A stretch of DNA of 64,000 bases. Source: Nipponacmea schrenckii. Its lineage: Eukaryota; Mollusca; Gastropoda; Lottiidae. The first letter of the stretch is position 1; every line of letters begins with the position of its first letter. The stretch is taken from positions 38,818,602-38,882,601 of the forward strand of contig JAUJPP010000003.1 of the NCBI GenBank assembly GCA_030562195.1, written 5' to 3'. Below are positions 40,701 to 48,759 of this stretch, piece after piece. The translations under genes were made by a program, and so were the position numbers. The notes below the pieces were generated by a model, which saw nothing but the letters and a program-made list of their open reading frames with translations, ran no database searches and was not told where the DNA came from.

Positions 40701-43700
40701 AACACGCTTACTACAGAAGTATGTGCTTTGAATATCTTCAGTTGAAAAATTAACCTTACCTACCTGTAAAAGCGGCTATAAGTTTGCAAAAGATACTAAA
40801 ACAAAATTGAAGATCTCTTGGCAAAATATTTGAGATGTTTATGTTTCAGGCACTTTCTACAACCGGATGTTTACTTGCTTACAAGATATCCAATATTGTT
40901 AGTTCCTAAGAAATGATTAATCTCTTTCAGATTTATTGTGGTGTGCACCTGAATTAATAAGAAATCACAATAGCAAGAAAACTCAGAAAGGCGATGTTTT
41001 CTCATTTGGTATTATATTGCATGAAATATTTGCTAGACAAGGTCCTTATGGTTGTTATGAAATGACTCCGATGGGTAGATATTATTATTCAATTCACGCG
41101 AGTTTTGTTTTAGAATTATCAGCTAGCAAGTCGTTTGTTGTATACCAAACACTGGCAGTGATTTGAATTTTGTTATACGCCCATAAAGGTAGCTTGTTGG
41201 TCAACACACATGTCTGTGTCTACAAAAGCTAGTGAACTCTCTAAAAAGCAAACTTGACGGATTTTGTTAGTGTGTGTATTCCCAAAGATGAAGGCTATTT
41301 TTAAAACGCGTTCAATGTTTATCTCGTATACCTTTTAGTGGGTACAAGTATTTACAGGTTGAGACAAAACGTATCGAAATTGTTTATAAACAATGCATAC
41401 AAAATGCATTTCAAATTTTAGCCAGTAAACACTAAAACGCACAATTCCTGATGGATTTTGAAAAACAAAACTTGGTAATAGGGTTCAATATCACCCTGTA
41501 ATTACTTCAAATGAAGTGTATGACTTAAGTTGCATATTTCTTGCTGATGATTGTTAATGTACTGTCAACTGTTCTTAATCAAAACAAAACTGCCAGTGGG
41601 CGTATATGATCTTGACTGACAAACTACCTTTAGGCTTTTTTAGGGTGTTTGGGAAGATATAGTCAAACACTGATCAGTTATTTCGATCTACTATCACCCA
41701 ATCTAATCAGAAAAGTTGAATCGAATATTTTCCATATAATAGGGAAAATGAAGATTGAAAAATAGATGACATTTTCCATTTTCAAAAATAAGTGAACTCG
41801 TATTCCCCCCGCCCAAAAGTTAAGGGCAAAATTGATCAAAGTATTTTTAGAAAATAGATTTAATTAATACAAAAGTTTTAAGAGAACCAATATTTCGTCC
41901 AAAAGTCAACTTGACTGGACAAATTTTAAAATTTTTTTGTAGAAAATTAAGATGGGCAGAAAACCAAGGATTTTGACCAGATATTTTGAACTTTACTGGA
42001 TAAATTTAAATTAGACTGGCATGGAATTAAACTCAAAAATCCAAGGATCGACTGAGGATTTTGTTTGGGGGGAAAAAAAAAAATTTTACCAAAAAATAAC
42101 AAATTTTTTCTCAAAAACAAAATTTCGTGTAGGAAGAAATGGTTTTAAAAAACTTAAAGTGCGAGTAACTCGGCATTTATACCTAAAAACATGAATAAAA
42201 TCTCACATTTATCTTTGGTCGTTTCAGGAAACGAAATATATTCGATAATATGATGTCAATCATGGAAAAGTATCAAGAAAATTTGGAAGATTTGGTAGGA
42301 GAAAGAACTGAACAGTTAATTGGAGAAAAGAAGAAAACCGAAGCCTTACTTCATCGAATGTTACCACGGTTAGTTGATATAGTTTGATCCAGTCGCCTGT
42401 CCTCTTACACTACACACTGCATAAATCGAGATGTCCCCTTATCAATGATGCATGCATCCACCTTAGTCTTTGTCAGTTCACGACGGTTTGGGCAAAGAAA
42501 CTCAGATATGTCATATTTATATATATTTTCAAATACTTTCCTGAAATAATATGCATTCAACAGAAGCAACAGAACTTTAAATGTAACTCCCAGCGTCTGT
42601 TAATGTTACTCAGTTTCCTTTGCCTTTGAGTAAAAATGTGTCTATTAACGTTCATTTGGTATATCTGTTACTTGTTTTTGTGCTTTATTTTTTGGAGTAA
42701 ATCATTTACAATGTTTACAGAGCTGTATCAGAACAATTAAAGAGAGGGGAACCAGTTATTCCAGAAACATTCAATTCCACTACCATCTACTTTAGTGATA
42801 TTTGTAGCTTTACTAAATTGTCAGCCGAATCAACGCCTATGGAGGTACTAATGCTTGAATATCACATTTTCTAAACAACCATTAAGTAAGAAGTCTTAAT
42901 CAAGCAAGAAAAAAAGGACACAAGACACTGATTGTTCCCTGATTCATGAGGTTGCCTTTGATGTGAAGATAGTTACACTTTTCAACCTTCTTACCTTAAG
43001 AGCTATAAATTTAATATGTGCTTTAAACTTCTAATGCTTAATTGAAGAGTGTTAAGTTCTTTGGTTTTCAAATGATTTATTAAATCATGTGTTTTATTAG
43101 GTTAAAGCAATGTCATGCGTTATTTGTACTTAGTAATTGCTCTTGCCACATTTCACATTTTGTTATTGTAGGTTGTTGATTTATTGAGTCAATTGTATAC
43201 ATTATTTGATAATATTATCAAGAATTATGATGTATATAAAGTAGAGACTATAGGTGATGCCTATATGGTAGTTAGTGGTCTACCAATACGTAATGGTGAT
43301 AATCATGCCGGTGAAATAGCATCCATGTCTCTCCATCTCCTATCGGAAATTAAAACGTTCCGTATACCACATCGCCCTAATGAAACTCTTAAATTAAGAA
43401 TCGGAATACATACAGGTATTGACCACTTCTTTAATGTACTAATATGTGTTTCATTTTTAAATGCGTGAGATAACTTTAAAGCCTCCTCATATATTTTCAT
43501 CAAAACAAAACCCGACGTAATATCATCGTTCAGTTTAAGATTAAATTTATGAATTAATTTCCTCAAGATTTGTCACTAAGTATATGCTTAACATGTAATT
43601 TATGGATGTACAGCCAATGTTCGTTAACCTGTGATCTGCTTAATGCTATTCTAGGACCTGTCGTGGCAGGAGTTGTCGGTATGACTATGCCTAGGTATAC

Positions 43701-45160
43701 CTTATTTGGTGATACAGTTAATACTGCTTCTAGAATGGAATCTAACGGAGAAGGTAAGCGTATTTTAATAATTAATCATGAATGCGTACGTGGAAAGGGA
43801 TGCTTTAAATGAAGCTCTGTGCAAAACGCCTGGAAATGAGAAGGTGCAATGATTGAAATTATTTGACTTTTACTGGTTACTAGCTTAACCAATCTTGTTA
43901 TTAATATTACTCCACTTCCAGTTCGCAGTTTAGATGTGTATTCTTTTTCTTTCCAGCGCTAAAAATCCATTGTAGTGCTGAATGTAGAGCGGTGTTGATG
44001 AAGTTGGGTGGTTATAATTTGAAAGAAAGAGGGTTGATCAATATGAAGGTATCGAAACATTTCTTTTCCAATTCAAATGATAAGGTTTTGCAGCCCTGTG
44101 CGATGTCAGAGATCATTACTGATACATTTTCTCAATCCAAAACAGTTGGTGTTAGAAGTGAAAAAAAACCAAACATATTATGAATATAACATTTTATTCA
44201 AAAAGCGTTTTCTCTGAATGAAAAACTGACACATGAATCCTAAATTGGATTTGCATCTGGAAATATGATACATATCCTTTAATTTATTTTCACCATACTA
44301 TCAGATAAACAGAAACAAATTTTTGAGACAAAAGTCTATGGAGTCTTTTAAATTCACATTAAGAGTGTCGAATTGAAGTAACCTGGTTTTGGCACACTCG
44401 GGTTCCACTATGTTCGAATTCACGGTATCAAATCATATATCGTCCTTTACACTGAATAGCTTCAGATGATTCGTATCTATATTTATCAATATTCCTTGTG
44501 CTTCTTTATGCCTAATTCCATATGTCTTACAAATAGAATATTTTGTAGATTGCATAAATTTACTTGACTTTGTAATAAACAATGCTTTTCATTTATATCC
44601 AGCCCTTTTGTAATATTCTTTTACAGGGAAAAGGGGATTTATTAACATATTGGTTAGAATCTGAAGATAAACAAACTCGAAAACAAAGAATGTGGTATTT
44701 AGTTAAAGATGAAACTGATAGTGTAACATTGAAGCGTCGTTTGCTCGGACCCTCAAATCACAAACGTTTACCAGTTGATCGACCACTGAGTATTGAAAAA
44801 AATTCTTCCGAAAGTAATTTATGGGACATCTTTAAAATGAATGATTCCAATTTGGAGCCATGTGATTCGCATTCCACGCATTCACGAATTAATTCGTTTC
44901 GTGAATCACGAACTAGAGACAGGCTAAGTGAAAGTCCTCCTTCATCGAGGAAGAATCTAACATTAACTGTTCCAGATTGTAATGGCCATCAATGGAAATC
45001 CAATCATACTGATCATAAAAGTGAAAATTTGAACCAAAATGATTCTGTGATATCAAGTGAAACTGATTGTTTGTTGTGTAAAAATCATCCGTCCAAGGGG
45101 AATCAGGCACCGCCTCATGTTTGTAAAAATTGTGACGAAATCGAACTACTTGTGGTATAA
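19451..45160 (+). CDS. Gyc76C-like: Receptor guanylyl cyclase, Gyc76C-like (5' part missing)
   Basis: This is a single-pass receptor that would convert GTP to cGMP at the plasma membrane. Coding exons: 19451-19754, 26268-26414, 27919-28091, 29518-29653, 30716-30867, 31362-31467, 32672-32750, 35759-35876, 37518-37673, 38325-38429, 39531-39602, 40556-40718, 40931-41074, (gap), 42228-42368, 42721-42844, 43172-43415, 43655-43753, 43957-44048, 44627-45160. All borders are GT-AG and phases agree except across the gap. About 1028 residues are visible: 618 before the gap and 410 after. Order: distal ANF-receptor domain, one transmembrane helix, kinase homology domain with HGN in place of HRD, coiled dimerisation helix, cyclase domain, 140-residue tail. 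Wording such as [12 protein letters not shown] and GPVVAGVVG is closest to Drosophila Gyc76C as I know it. The N terminus and one internal exon are not found. Confidence 0.9.
20717..20760. mobile_element. Solo end of the foldback MITE family
   Basis: The sequence CAGTCTTATTAAAATATAGA then CCTAACTTTCGTTCGTTTTT matches the terminal 44 bp of the MITE at 16939. The matching second arm is not present nearby, so it is a truncated copy. Confidence 0.7.
21930..23070 (+). mobile_element. Non-autonomous TIR transposon, copy A
   Basis: It begins ACTAGAACTGTGAACAGTTC after an AAT-repeat tract and ends GAAAACAAAGAGTGGCAAAT. It matches copy B (49593-51836) almost base for base over its left about 245 bp and right about 650 bp. 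Internally a block with GGTTCTAAAAAACCGGAAG and ATGATGCGGTTTT is present twice (about 22256 and 22742). It has no ORF of note. The outer right end, seen in copy B, is cut off here. Confidence 0.75.
26268..26414 (+). CDS. Cyclase exon: ligand-binding domain
   Basis: The acceptor TTTTTTTTCAG is followed by [15 protein letters not shown] and [14 protein letters not shown], matching the IYVFLG...GL...GEYMVI block of Gyc76C-type receptors. The donor is CGTAAGT; phases 1 to 1. Confidence 0.93.
27919..28091 (+). CDS. Cyclase exon: ligand-binding domain
   Basis: It follows ATTTCAG and encodes ARSLLVV-type text ([20 protein letters not shown]) and [13 protein letters not shown], the stretch that precedes the YAAYLYD motif in the family. 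The donor GTGAGT follows Lys-Arg, phase 0. Confidence 0.92.
28180..28720. repeat. Modular interspersed repeat in cyclase intron
   Basis: About three diverged modules of roughly 150 bp carry ACACAATTCTTGA(G/A)GGATTT and ACAAAACT(C/T)G-like blocks. They are preceded by GTTCGTCCGTCCTTCTGTCC and GTAAACACTATAGTAGACAC. The same family recurs at 41165-41640. Confidence 0.55.
29518..29653 (+). CDS. Cyclase exon: ligand-binding domain, [12 protein letters not shown]
   Basis: [19 protein letters not shown] is the signature helix of invertebrate receptor cyclases. The acceptor is CTTTCAG; the donor GTAGGT leaves phase 1. Confidence 0.95.
30716..30867 (+). CDS. Cyclase exon: end of ligand-binding domain
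   Basis: It encodes [20 protein letters not shown] and later MLPVGHFQ, corresponding to the DxxGDxEGNF motif of the family. It is bordered by TTTTCAG and GTAAGT, ending in phase 0. Confidence 0.93.
31362..31467 (+). CDS. Cyclase exon: juxtamembrane extracellular stalk
   Basis: It encodes [15 protein letters not shown], the DEPxCGFxxExC cysteine pair found just outside the membrane in Gyc76C-type receptors. It runs from GTTTCAG to GTAAAT, ending in phase 1. Confidence 0.9.
32590..32632. repeat. GATGAT microsatellite
   Basis: An imperfect GAT/GATGAT tract about 40 bp upstream of the transmembrane exon acceptor. Confidence 0.8.
32672..32750 (+). CDS. Cyclase exon: transmembrane helix
   Basis: It encodes [18 protein letters not shown] then IVILLIIYR, one hydrophobic helix ending in a basic stop-transfer residue. 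The acceptor is TTTTTTTTCAG; the donor GTAATC is in phase 2. Confidence 0.92.
33727..34068 (-). mobile_element. tRNA-derived SINE with target-site duplication
   Basis: On the minus strand the element starts GGGAGCCGCGGTGGCTGAGT, a tRNA-like head with an A box (TGGCTGAGTGACA). A central domain with CCCGAGGTCCCGTATG and CACGTTAAAGATCCCTCG follows; it matches a core I know to be conserved in many invertebrate SINEs. Direct copies of CGAAACATT flank it at 33718-33726 and 34069-34077, so the insertion is well delimited. It lies antisense in the intron after the transmembrane exon. ORFs over it are artefacts. Confidence 0.85.
34141..34970. mobile_element. CpG-rich block, probable internally deleted DNA transposon
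   Basis: This block is far richer in G+C and CpG than its surroundings. Its two ends share loosely inverted TGTCGGC and GTCAGCTG(C/G)CG-type text. Near the middle a plus-strand start (ATGGCAGCGCCCATGAAATT at 34363) runs straight into a GTAAGT donor at 34389. On the minus strand an ATG at 34636 opens [16 protein letters not shown] before a stop, resembling the first residues of MADF/Myb-like proteins. Two divergent gene starts face each other in the wrong order for one gene but fit the remains of a two-gene transposon such as Harbinger. That class is inference. Confidence 0.4.
35759..35876 (+). CDS. Cyclase exon: juxtamembrane cytoplasmic segment
   Basis: It encodes [17 protein letters not shown], the conserved W-x-x-E-x-E-x-x-x-L-L-W-K segment that joins the membrane helix to the kinase homology domain, then a Ser/Arg-rich linker. 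It runs from TTTTCAG to GTAGGT, ending in phase 0. Confidence 0.92.
37518..37673 (+). CDS. Cyclase exon: kinase homology domain, N lobe
   Basis: It encodes [17 protein letters not shown] with the beta-3 lysine retained, then [10 protein letters not shown], the alpha-C region. The first ATG of the exon is internal, not a start. The acceptor is AATTTCAG; the donor is GTTAGT. This is exactly 52 codons. Confidence 0.93.
38325..38429 (+). CDS. Cyclase exon: kinase homology domain
   Basis: It encodes [16 protein letters not shown] then [11 protein letters not shown], the near-invariant LRHDN..FIGA and EYC..GSL motifs of receptor cyclases. It is 35 codons, phase 0 to 0. Confidence 0.96.
39531..39602 (+). 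CDS. Cyclase exon: kinase homology domain
   Basis: This short 24-codon exon encodes [19 protein letters not shown], matching DILEN..KLD.MF.ASL of the family. It lies between TAATTTTCAG and GTAAGT. Confidence 0.94.
40556..40718 (+). CDS. Cyclase exon: pseudokinase catalytic-loop region
   Basis: It encodes [20 protein letters not shown] followed by [14 protein letters not shown] replaces the HRDLKxxN of active kinases, so the catalytic Asp is lost as in all receptor cyclases, while DFG is kept. The donor GTATGT is in phase 1. Confidence 0.95.
40931..41074 (+). CDS. Cyclase exon: kinase homology domain, APE and alpha-F
   Basis: It encodes [11 protein letters not shown] (APE motif) and [20 protein letters not shown] (alpha-F). 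The best donor is G|GTAGAT at 41075, leaving phase 1. If that donor is skipped, the frame reads on for about 30 residues to a stop at 41164-41166. The next recognised exon is not phase-compatible with this one. Confidence 0.92.
41075..42227 (+). other. Interval where one kinase-homology exon should lie
   Basis: The family needs about 65-70 residues here: the segment with a PFRP motif and a C-(I/M)-(R/E)-D-C-W-x-E-D-P-x-x-R-P stretch. I read all three plus frames and found neither. 41165-41640 is a modular repeat. 41760-42120 is A/T-rich text without a plausible exon. Confidence 0.6.
41165..41640. repeat. Modular interspersed repeat, second copy
   Basis: It carries GTAAACACTAAAACGCACAA, TTCCTGATGGATTTTGAAAA, ACAAAACTTGG and GCCAGTGGGCGTATATGATC-like blocks in the order seen at 28180-28800. 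It has no coding potential. Confidence 0.5.
42228..42368 (+). CDS. Cyclase exon: dimerisation helix
   Basis: It encodes [20 protein letters not shown] then [20 protein letters not shown], the signalling helix that couples the kinase homology domain to the cyclase domain. The acceptor is GTTTCAG. The frame requires an upstream exon ending in phase 2; the exon at 40931-41074 ends in phase 1. Confidence 0.95.
42384..42720 (+). other. Cyclase intron between dimerisation and catalytic exons
   Basis: AT-rich intron sequence with a good acceptor (ATGTTTACAG). No other feature is seen. Confidence 0.8.
42721..42844 (+). CDS. Cyclase exon: start of catalytic domain, first metal aspartate
   Basis: It encodes [20 protein letters not shown] and [20 protein letters not shown]. 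The metal-binding Asp (codon 42797-42799) is present. The family's usual Asp-Ile-Val-Gly-Phe-Thr reads Asp-Ile-Cys-Ser-Phe-Thr here. Confidence 0.95.
43172..43415 (+). CDS. Cyclase exon: catalytic core
   Basis: It encodes [20 protein letters not shown] with the guanine-recognising Glu and second metal Asp intact, then [18 protein letters not shown] and [16 protein letters not shown]. The wording is very close to Gyc76C. The acceptor is TTATTGTAG; the donor GTATTG is in phase 1. Confidence 0.96.
43655..43753 (+). CDS. Cyclase exon: catalytic core, base-recognition site
   Basis: It encodes [15 protein letters not shown] then [18 protein letters not shown]. The transition-state Asn and Arg (NTASR) are present. 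The residue after Arg-Tyr, normally the guanine-contacting Cys (RYCLFGD), is Thr (codon ACC at 43699-43701). Confidence 0.95.
43957..44048 (+). CDS. Cyclase exon: end of catalytic domain
   Basis: It encodes [20 protein letters not shown] then KERGLINMK, the final helices and strand of the class III cyclase fold. The acceptor is TTTCCAG; the donor is GTATCG. Confidence 0.95.
44627..45160 (+). CDS. Cyclase last exon: domain end and cytoplasmic tail
   Basis: It begins [14 protein letters not shown], the closing motif of receptor cyclases (GKG..TYWL), after acceptor TTTTACAG. A polar, Ser-rich tail of about 150 residues follows. Near the end are two CxxC pairs (CLLC and CKNC, 14 residues apart). 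The last residues are ELLVV, which would fit a hydrophobic C-terminal PDZ ligand. Gyc76C of Drosophila is known to use a C-terminal PDZ motif; that this tail does so is inference. The stop TAA is at 45158-45160. Confidence 0.93.
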   Translation, partial: GKGDLLTYWLESEDKQTRKQRMWYLVKDETDSVTLKRRLLGPSNHKRLPVDRPLSIEKNSSESNLWDIFKMNDSNLEPCDSHSTHSRINSFRESRTRDRLSESPPSSRKNLTLTVPDCNGHQWKSNHTDHKSENLNQNDSVISSETDCLLCKNHPSKGNQAPPHVCKNCDEIELLVV

Positions 45161-46035
45161 ACGGTGATTATTTTTAATACCGATTGTCTCTTATTGACAT
45201 CTGAATTTGATCAATTTTTTTTTATGTAAGTAGGCATTTGACTTCAAACCAGGTTTAATTCTTGTTATGGGAAATTGATGGCTTGTTTTCTACGTTTTCT
45301 ATGTTCAGAACAAGGGCGGTTCTGACATGACACTAATAACTGAAAAGAGTTTCATTGAATCTGAAATTTTCCATATTTCAATCTGAAATCAATATTATTT
45401 AATTGTATGTGCGTATAGCCTGATAATATGAATTGTTCAATGTCTGGTGCATCCATAGCTTGAATCTATATTAGGATAACTCAAGTTCGCGAGAATCCAT
45501 TCAGCCAACTTGTCTTGACTAAACCTCTTGGCATTGATCCATAAAAAAATGAAGACATTTCAAGCCTTCCGAACACACCGACCGAGATTGGAACTCACAG
45601 CTTAAAGCGTCTTTGTTTCAGCCCGCGAAGACTCGTATTATATCTTGAATTAATGAGTTTTCGAATATAAATTCATTCATTAATTAGTTTTACCAATTTC
45701 TGTATATATAGGCGGCATCTTTGTCATCAATATTTGCCCTTTTTAAAAGCTGGTATAATGACAACTCAACGTATTCAGCGGACTCAAGAGCTACGCATCT
45801 GCCATGTAAAAGATCTGCATGCACCAATCCGATTTTCGTTCTATTTATAACTTTGTGATAAGGAGAAAAACCTAGAAGTGCCTATTTGTTTTAATTAATT
45901 TTTGTTGATTTTTTTGTTTATTTTATAATGTTTTTTTGGTGATGATCATAATTATTATTATTATTTATATATTGTTACAAATGTCTATGTTATTTTACTG
46001 TTAACGCAATCAATAAAACTTGTTCCGTGTGCTTT
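45161..46035 (+). other. Cyclase 3' untranslated region with poly(A) signal
   Basis: An AT-rich non-coding stretch follows the stop. The first convincing AATAAA is at 46012-46017, followed by a GT-rich GTTCCGTGTGCTTTTTATCG. The 3' end near 46030 is inferred. Confidence 0.55.
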
Positions 46036-46549
46036 TTATCGCCATGTGAGTCATTGTGAAATAAAAACAACGACGACCATTGACAACGGAAAACCCATTT
46101 GACCAATACAAGGATTTAACGTGGATCTACAGTTTTAAAACCCAAAACACCTCTTTAAGGACGCTTTCCACTGTTGAAAATTTGACCAGCGCAATAGAAA
46201 CTTTTAATAGTATTGTTGCGCGTATATAAATTTAGAAATTTATATATTATTACAGTTAAGAAAGCAACCGTCAAAACTAGCAGCAAGAAGTTGAATTCGA
46301 GTTTTACATATTACATACTGTTAAAACTATCTAATAATTTTCGAACGGCAGCTTGTCAAAGTTTGGGTCTTAACCCAAAAGCTAGACTTTTACCAATTTT
46401 TCCCCGAGGTGGATAATTTTGGATGCAAACGAAAGAAATATGACTACATGTAATTCAAACGATAAAAGAAAACTGTTGCTTTCAAGAAAATCGGGTATTT
46501 TACCTGAACATACTGATCAAATATCGTATTTGATTCTTACGGTTTTTCA

Positions 46550-46580
<31 letters not shown>

Positions 46581-47570
46581 AACGAGGATGTCACTCGATT
46601 TGCTTATGCTGTTGCTGATAAAATCTCTCTAGTTTGACTATGTACTATGTTTAACTTATGTAAGACTTGATCTTCCTGATTTCACGAACAAAATAATATT
46701 CTCGTCAATGAATGGCATATGTTCGTCGTCGGCTTTCTGTGCCCTTCGCATTCAATTTACAGATGACGAATAGACTTCAAAAGAGTTATTCATCTCTACA
46801 ATAAAATACATAACGATCAAAACAATCATTAGATCGCCCAAAGGGATGGCATATCCAGTTCTATTGATCTGAAATTATTATGTAACAGTTGAACAGTTCA
46901 ATTGTACCAAGTTCATTATTTACCTTTTGAATTTCGATTTAGAAATATATACAACAATACATCGCGTTTGAGTAAGAGTTCGACCTATGTCATTATCTTT
47001 GAAGACAAATATTAGAAAATTAAATTTGTATCCTTCTTCGACTGTTTTATACGTCCACATGGGAATATGAATGGTTAATGCCCTGGCCCATATCGGTTAG
47101 TCTTTTTTTTGTAGGCACGATAAAAACCCGATCTAGAGAAACCTGATAAGCTCCGGTAAATATTTATGAAAAGTTCGAATTTTGCAGTCATTGGAAAACA
47201 TATATTTAGTTAATGCCCTTAACTTGATAAAACCGTCAAATTTGGCTTAAGACACAAGACGGGCAACGACCTTCATGTAAAGGAAATTGGTATATAAGTA
47301 TGTATTGTTGAGAAGGCTCTCGATGCAACCTACAATGTTTGTAGGCGATGTCAGCAATAGTTAAAGGTGGTTATGGTTAACATGTTTATTTCTCAGTAAC
47401 TTTAAAGTTTTTTAATATGTGAAAATAAATTATTTATCGCAACTAACATTAACCAATAATGACATCGCTTTTGAAGAATTTTATTCAATAGGCAAAAAAC
47501 ATTAGGTATCTCTGTGAAACCAATCAGTCGTTACTGATAAACCTGACTACGTTTTGATTGTGGTTTCTTA
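46036..47570. other. Intergenic AT-rich DNA
   Basis: I see no gene. A run of 26 T at 46555-46580 is the only notable item; it may be the tail of an old antisense retroposed sequence, but no body is recognisable next to it. Confidence 0.6.
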
Positions 47571-47662
47571 ATTTCAGTGTTAACTTATCAATTATGTCAT
47601 TTAGTAATACATGCCTTTATAGATCTGTTATCAACGAATGAAGATTTGATCAGAAGTACAAC
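47571..47662 (+). promoter_or_regulatory. Candidate 5' UTR with splice acceptor of the PAN gene
   Basis: TTCTTAATTTCAG ends at 47578, a plausible acceptor about 85 bp before the ATG at 47663, suggesting an upstream non-coding exon. Inference from one site only. Confidence 0.3.
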
Positions 47663-48283
47663 ATGAAAACAGCTAAAATATTTGCGTCCTTATACATAAT
47701 CTTAAACTTTATGTATAACGTAACCTCAAAAGAAACAACATGCACTGCATCGGATAAACTATCAACAGTCAGAAGAGGAAAGAGACTAAACGGATATCTT
47801 ATTCAAGCTTTTGAACATACAAGTCTTATGGATTGTGGTAGAGAATGCTGGTATGAGACTAATTGTCTTACGTTCAATTTTAATACAGAAACGGGAAGGT
47901 GTGAGTTAAATAGAGAAATCGGAAGTTCAGAAATATTACAATCGACTAATTCAGACAGCGATCTATTTTCAGACATATTAGTTTGGCCCGACCTACCACA
48001 ATATGATCCATGTTATCATACCAATTGTTACAAATATGAAAAGTGCATTAAAGGAAATTGCTTCGTACATGATTGTGGACCATTGTCTACTGAGTATTAC
48101 CAAATACATCAGAATGGTACTGTAATTGAAAGTGTCTCAGTGATATCACTAGATGGCCAATGTATAGTTTTTAGATGTATGGAACATGGTGCTTGGGAAT
48201 CGGGAAACCGAGAATTGAATTGTGACCATCCTGATATATCAAATATTGAAGCTGTAAGAAATTTCAAATCTAACCAAGGATAG
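47663..48283 (+). CDS. Secreted PAN/apple-domain cysteine-rich protein
   Basis: This 206-residue product is encoded without introns. Residues 1-22 (MKTAKIFASLYIILNFMYNV) look like a signal peptide. Residues about 27-95 have PAN/apple spacing: Cys, then about 30 residues to a Cys-Gly-Arg-Glu-Cys cluster, then NCLTFNFNTETGRCEL. PAN domains are disulphide-held modules that bind protein or carbohydrate. A second cysteine-rich part follows (DPCYHTNCYKYEKC, KGNCFVHDCG), resembling a short EGF-like loop, and then a third block with C-x-x-x-x-C and an Asn-Gly-Thr glycosylation site. The protein is probably secreted. It lies 1.6 kb downstream of the cyclase on the same strand; no functional link is implied. 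An ATTAAA at 48318-48323 could be its poly(A) signal. Family is by motif; precise function unknown. Confidence 0.75.
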   Translation: MKTAKIFASLYIILNFMYNVTSKETTCTASDKLSTVRRGKRLNGYLIQAFEHTSLMDCGRECWYETNCLTFNFNTETGRCELNREIGSSEILQSTNSDSDLFSDILVWPDLPQYDPCYHTNCYKYEKCIKGNCFVHDCGPLSTEYYQIHQNGTVIESVSVISLDGQCIVFRCMEHGAWESGNRELNCDHPDISNIEAVRNFKSNQG

Positions 48284-48436
48284 GTTTAACAATATAACAC
48301 TGTGCTGTTATATATTCATTAAATTTTCTAATTATTGACGCAACTAACTTTTTATAATTAATATTATACGAATACGCAGCCAACTGGCACAAGAAAGGGT
48401 CATAACATGATTTCAACAATCGTATTTCGTGATGCC

Positions 48437-48758
48437 CTCCAAACCTACTTTTGGATGACTCGTAGTCACTTTTTACGCTGATGGATTTTATTCCAATGTG
48501 TTTAGTAAAGTTAAAGGTTTTGATGAAGAGGATGCATTTGTTAACTGGATGGATCATAAGAAACATTATCAGTTTTTATGGCTGTGGGGTAGAGCTAACC
48601 AAGGGATTTGCAATCACTGCTTCCAAAAGTCACAAGTAAAATCTACAACTAATTCACTGCGCAGAGCTATGGAGACCATCAAGAGGAATTATATTGCCAT
48701 TTCACGTTCATATATCCCTCTATCTGGTCCCTTCATTTTAGACTGGATTTTAACCTAG
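48437..48758 (+). pseudogene. Open segment of unknown origin, possible gene or element remnant
   Basis: From just after a TGA near 48450, one frame stays open for about 100 codons to TAG. It gives composition unlike random AT-rich DNA: Asp/Glu and aromatic runs such as FYADGFYSNVFSKVKGFDEE and NWMDHKKHYQFLWLWG. A mid-frame ATG at 48498 exists. No domain is recognised; it could be a broken exon or transposon piece. Confidence 0.3.
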
Positions 48759-48759
48759 G

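Noticed and set aside
41205..41260. An Ala-Cys-Trp-Ser stretch considered as the missing CW.EDP segment of the kinase homology domain
   Set aside because: The downstream Asp-Pro and Arg-Pro residues are absent and the text belongs to a repeat family also found at 28180.
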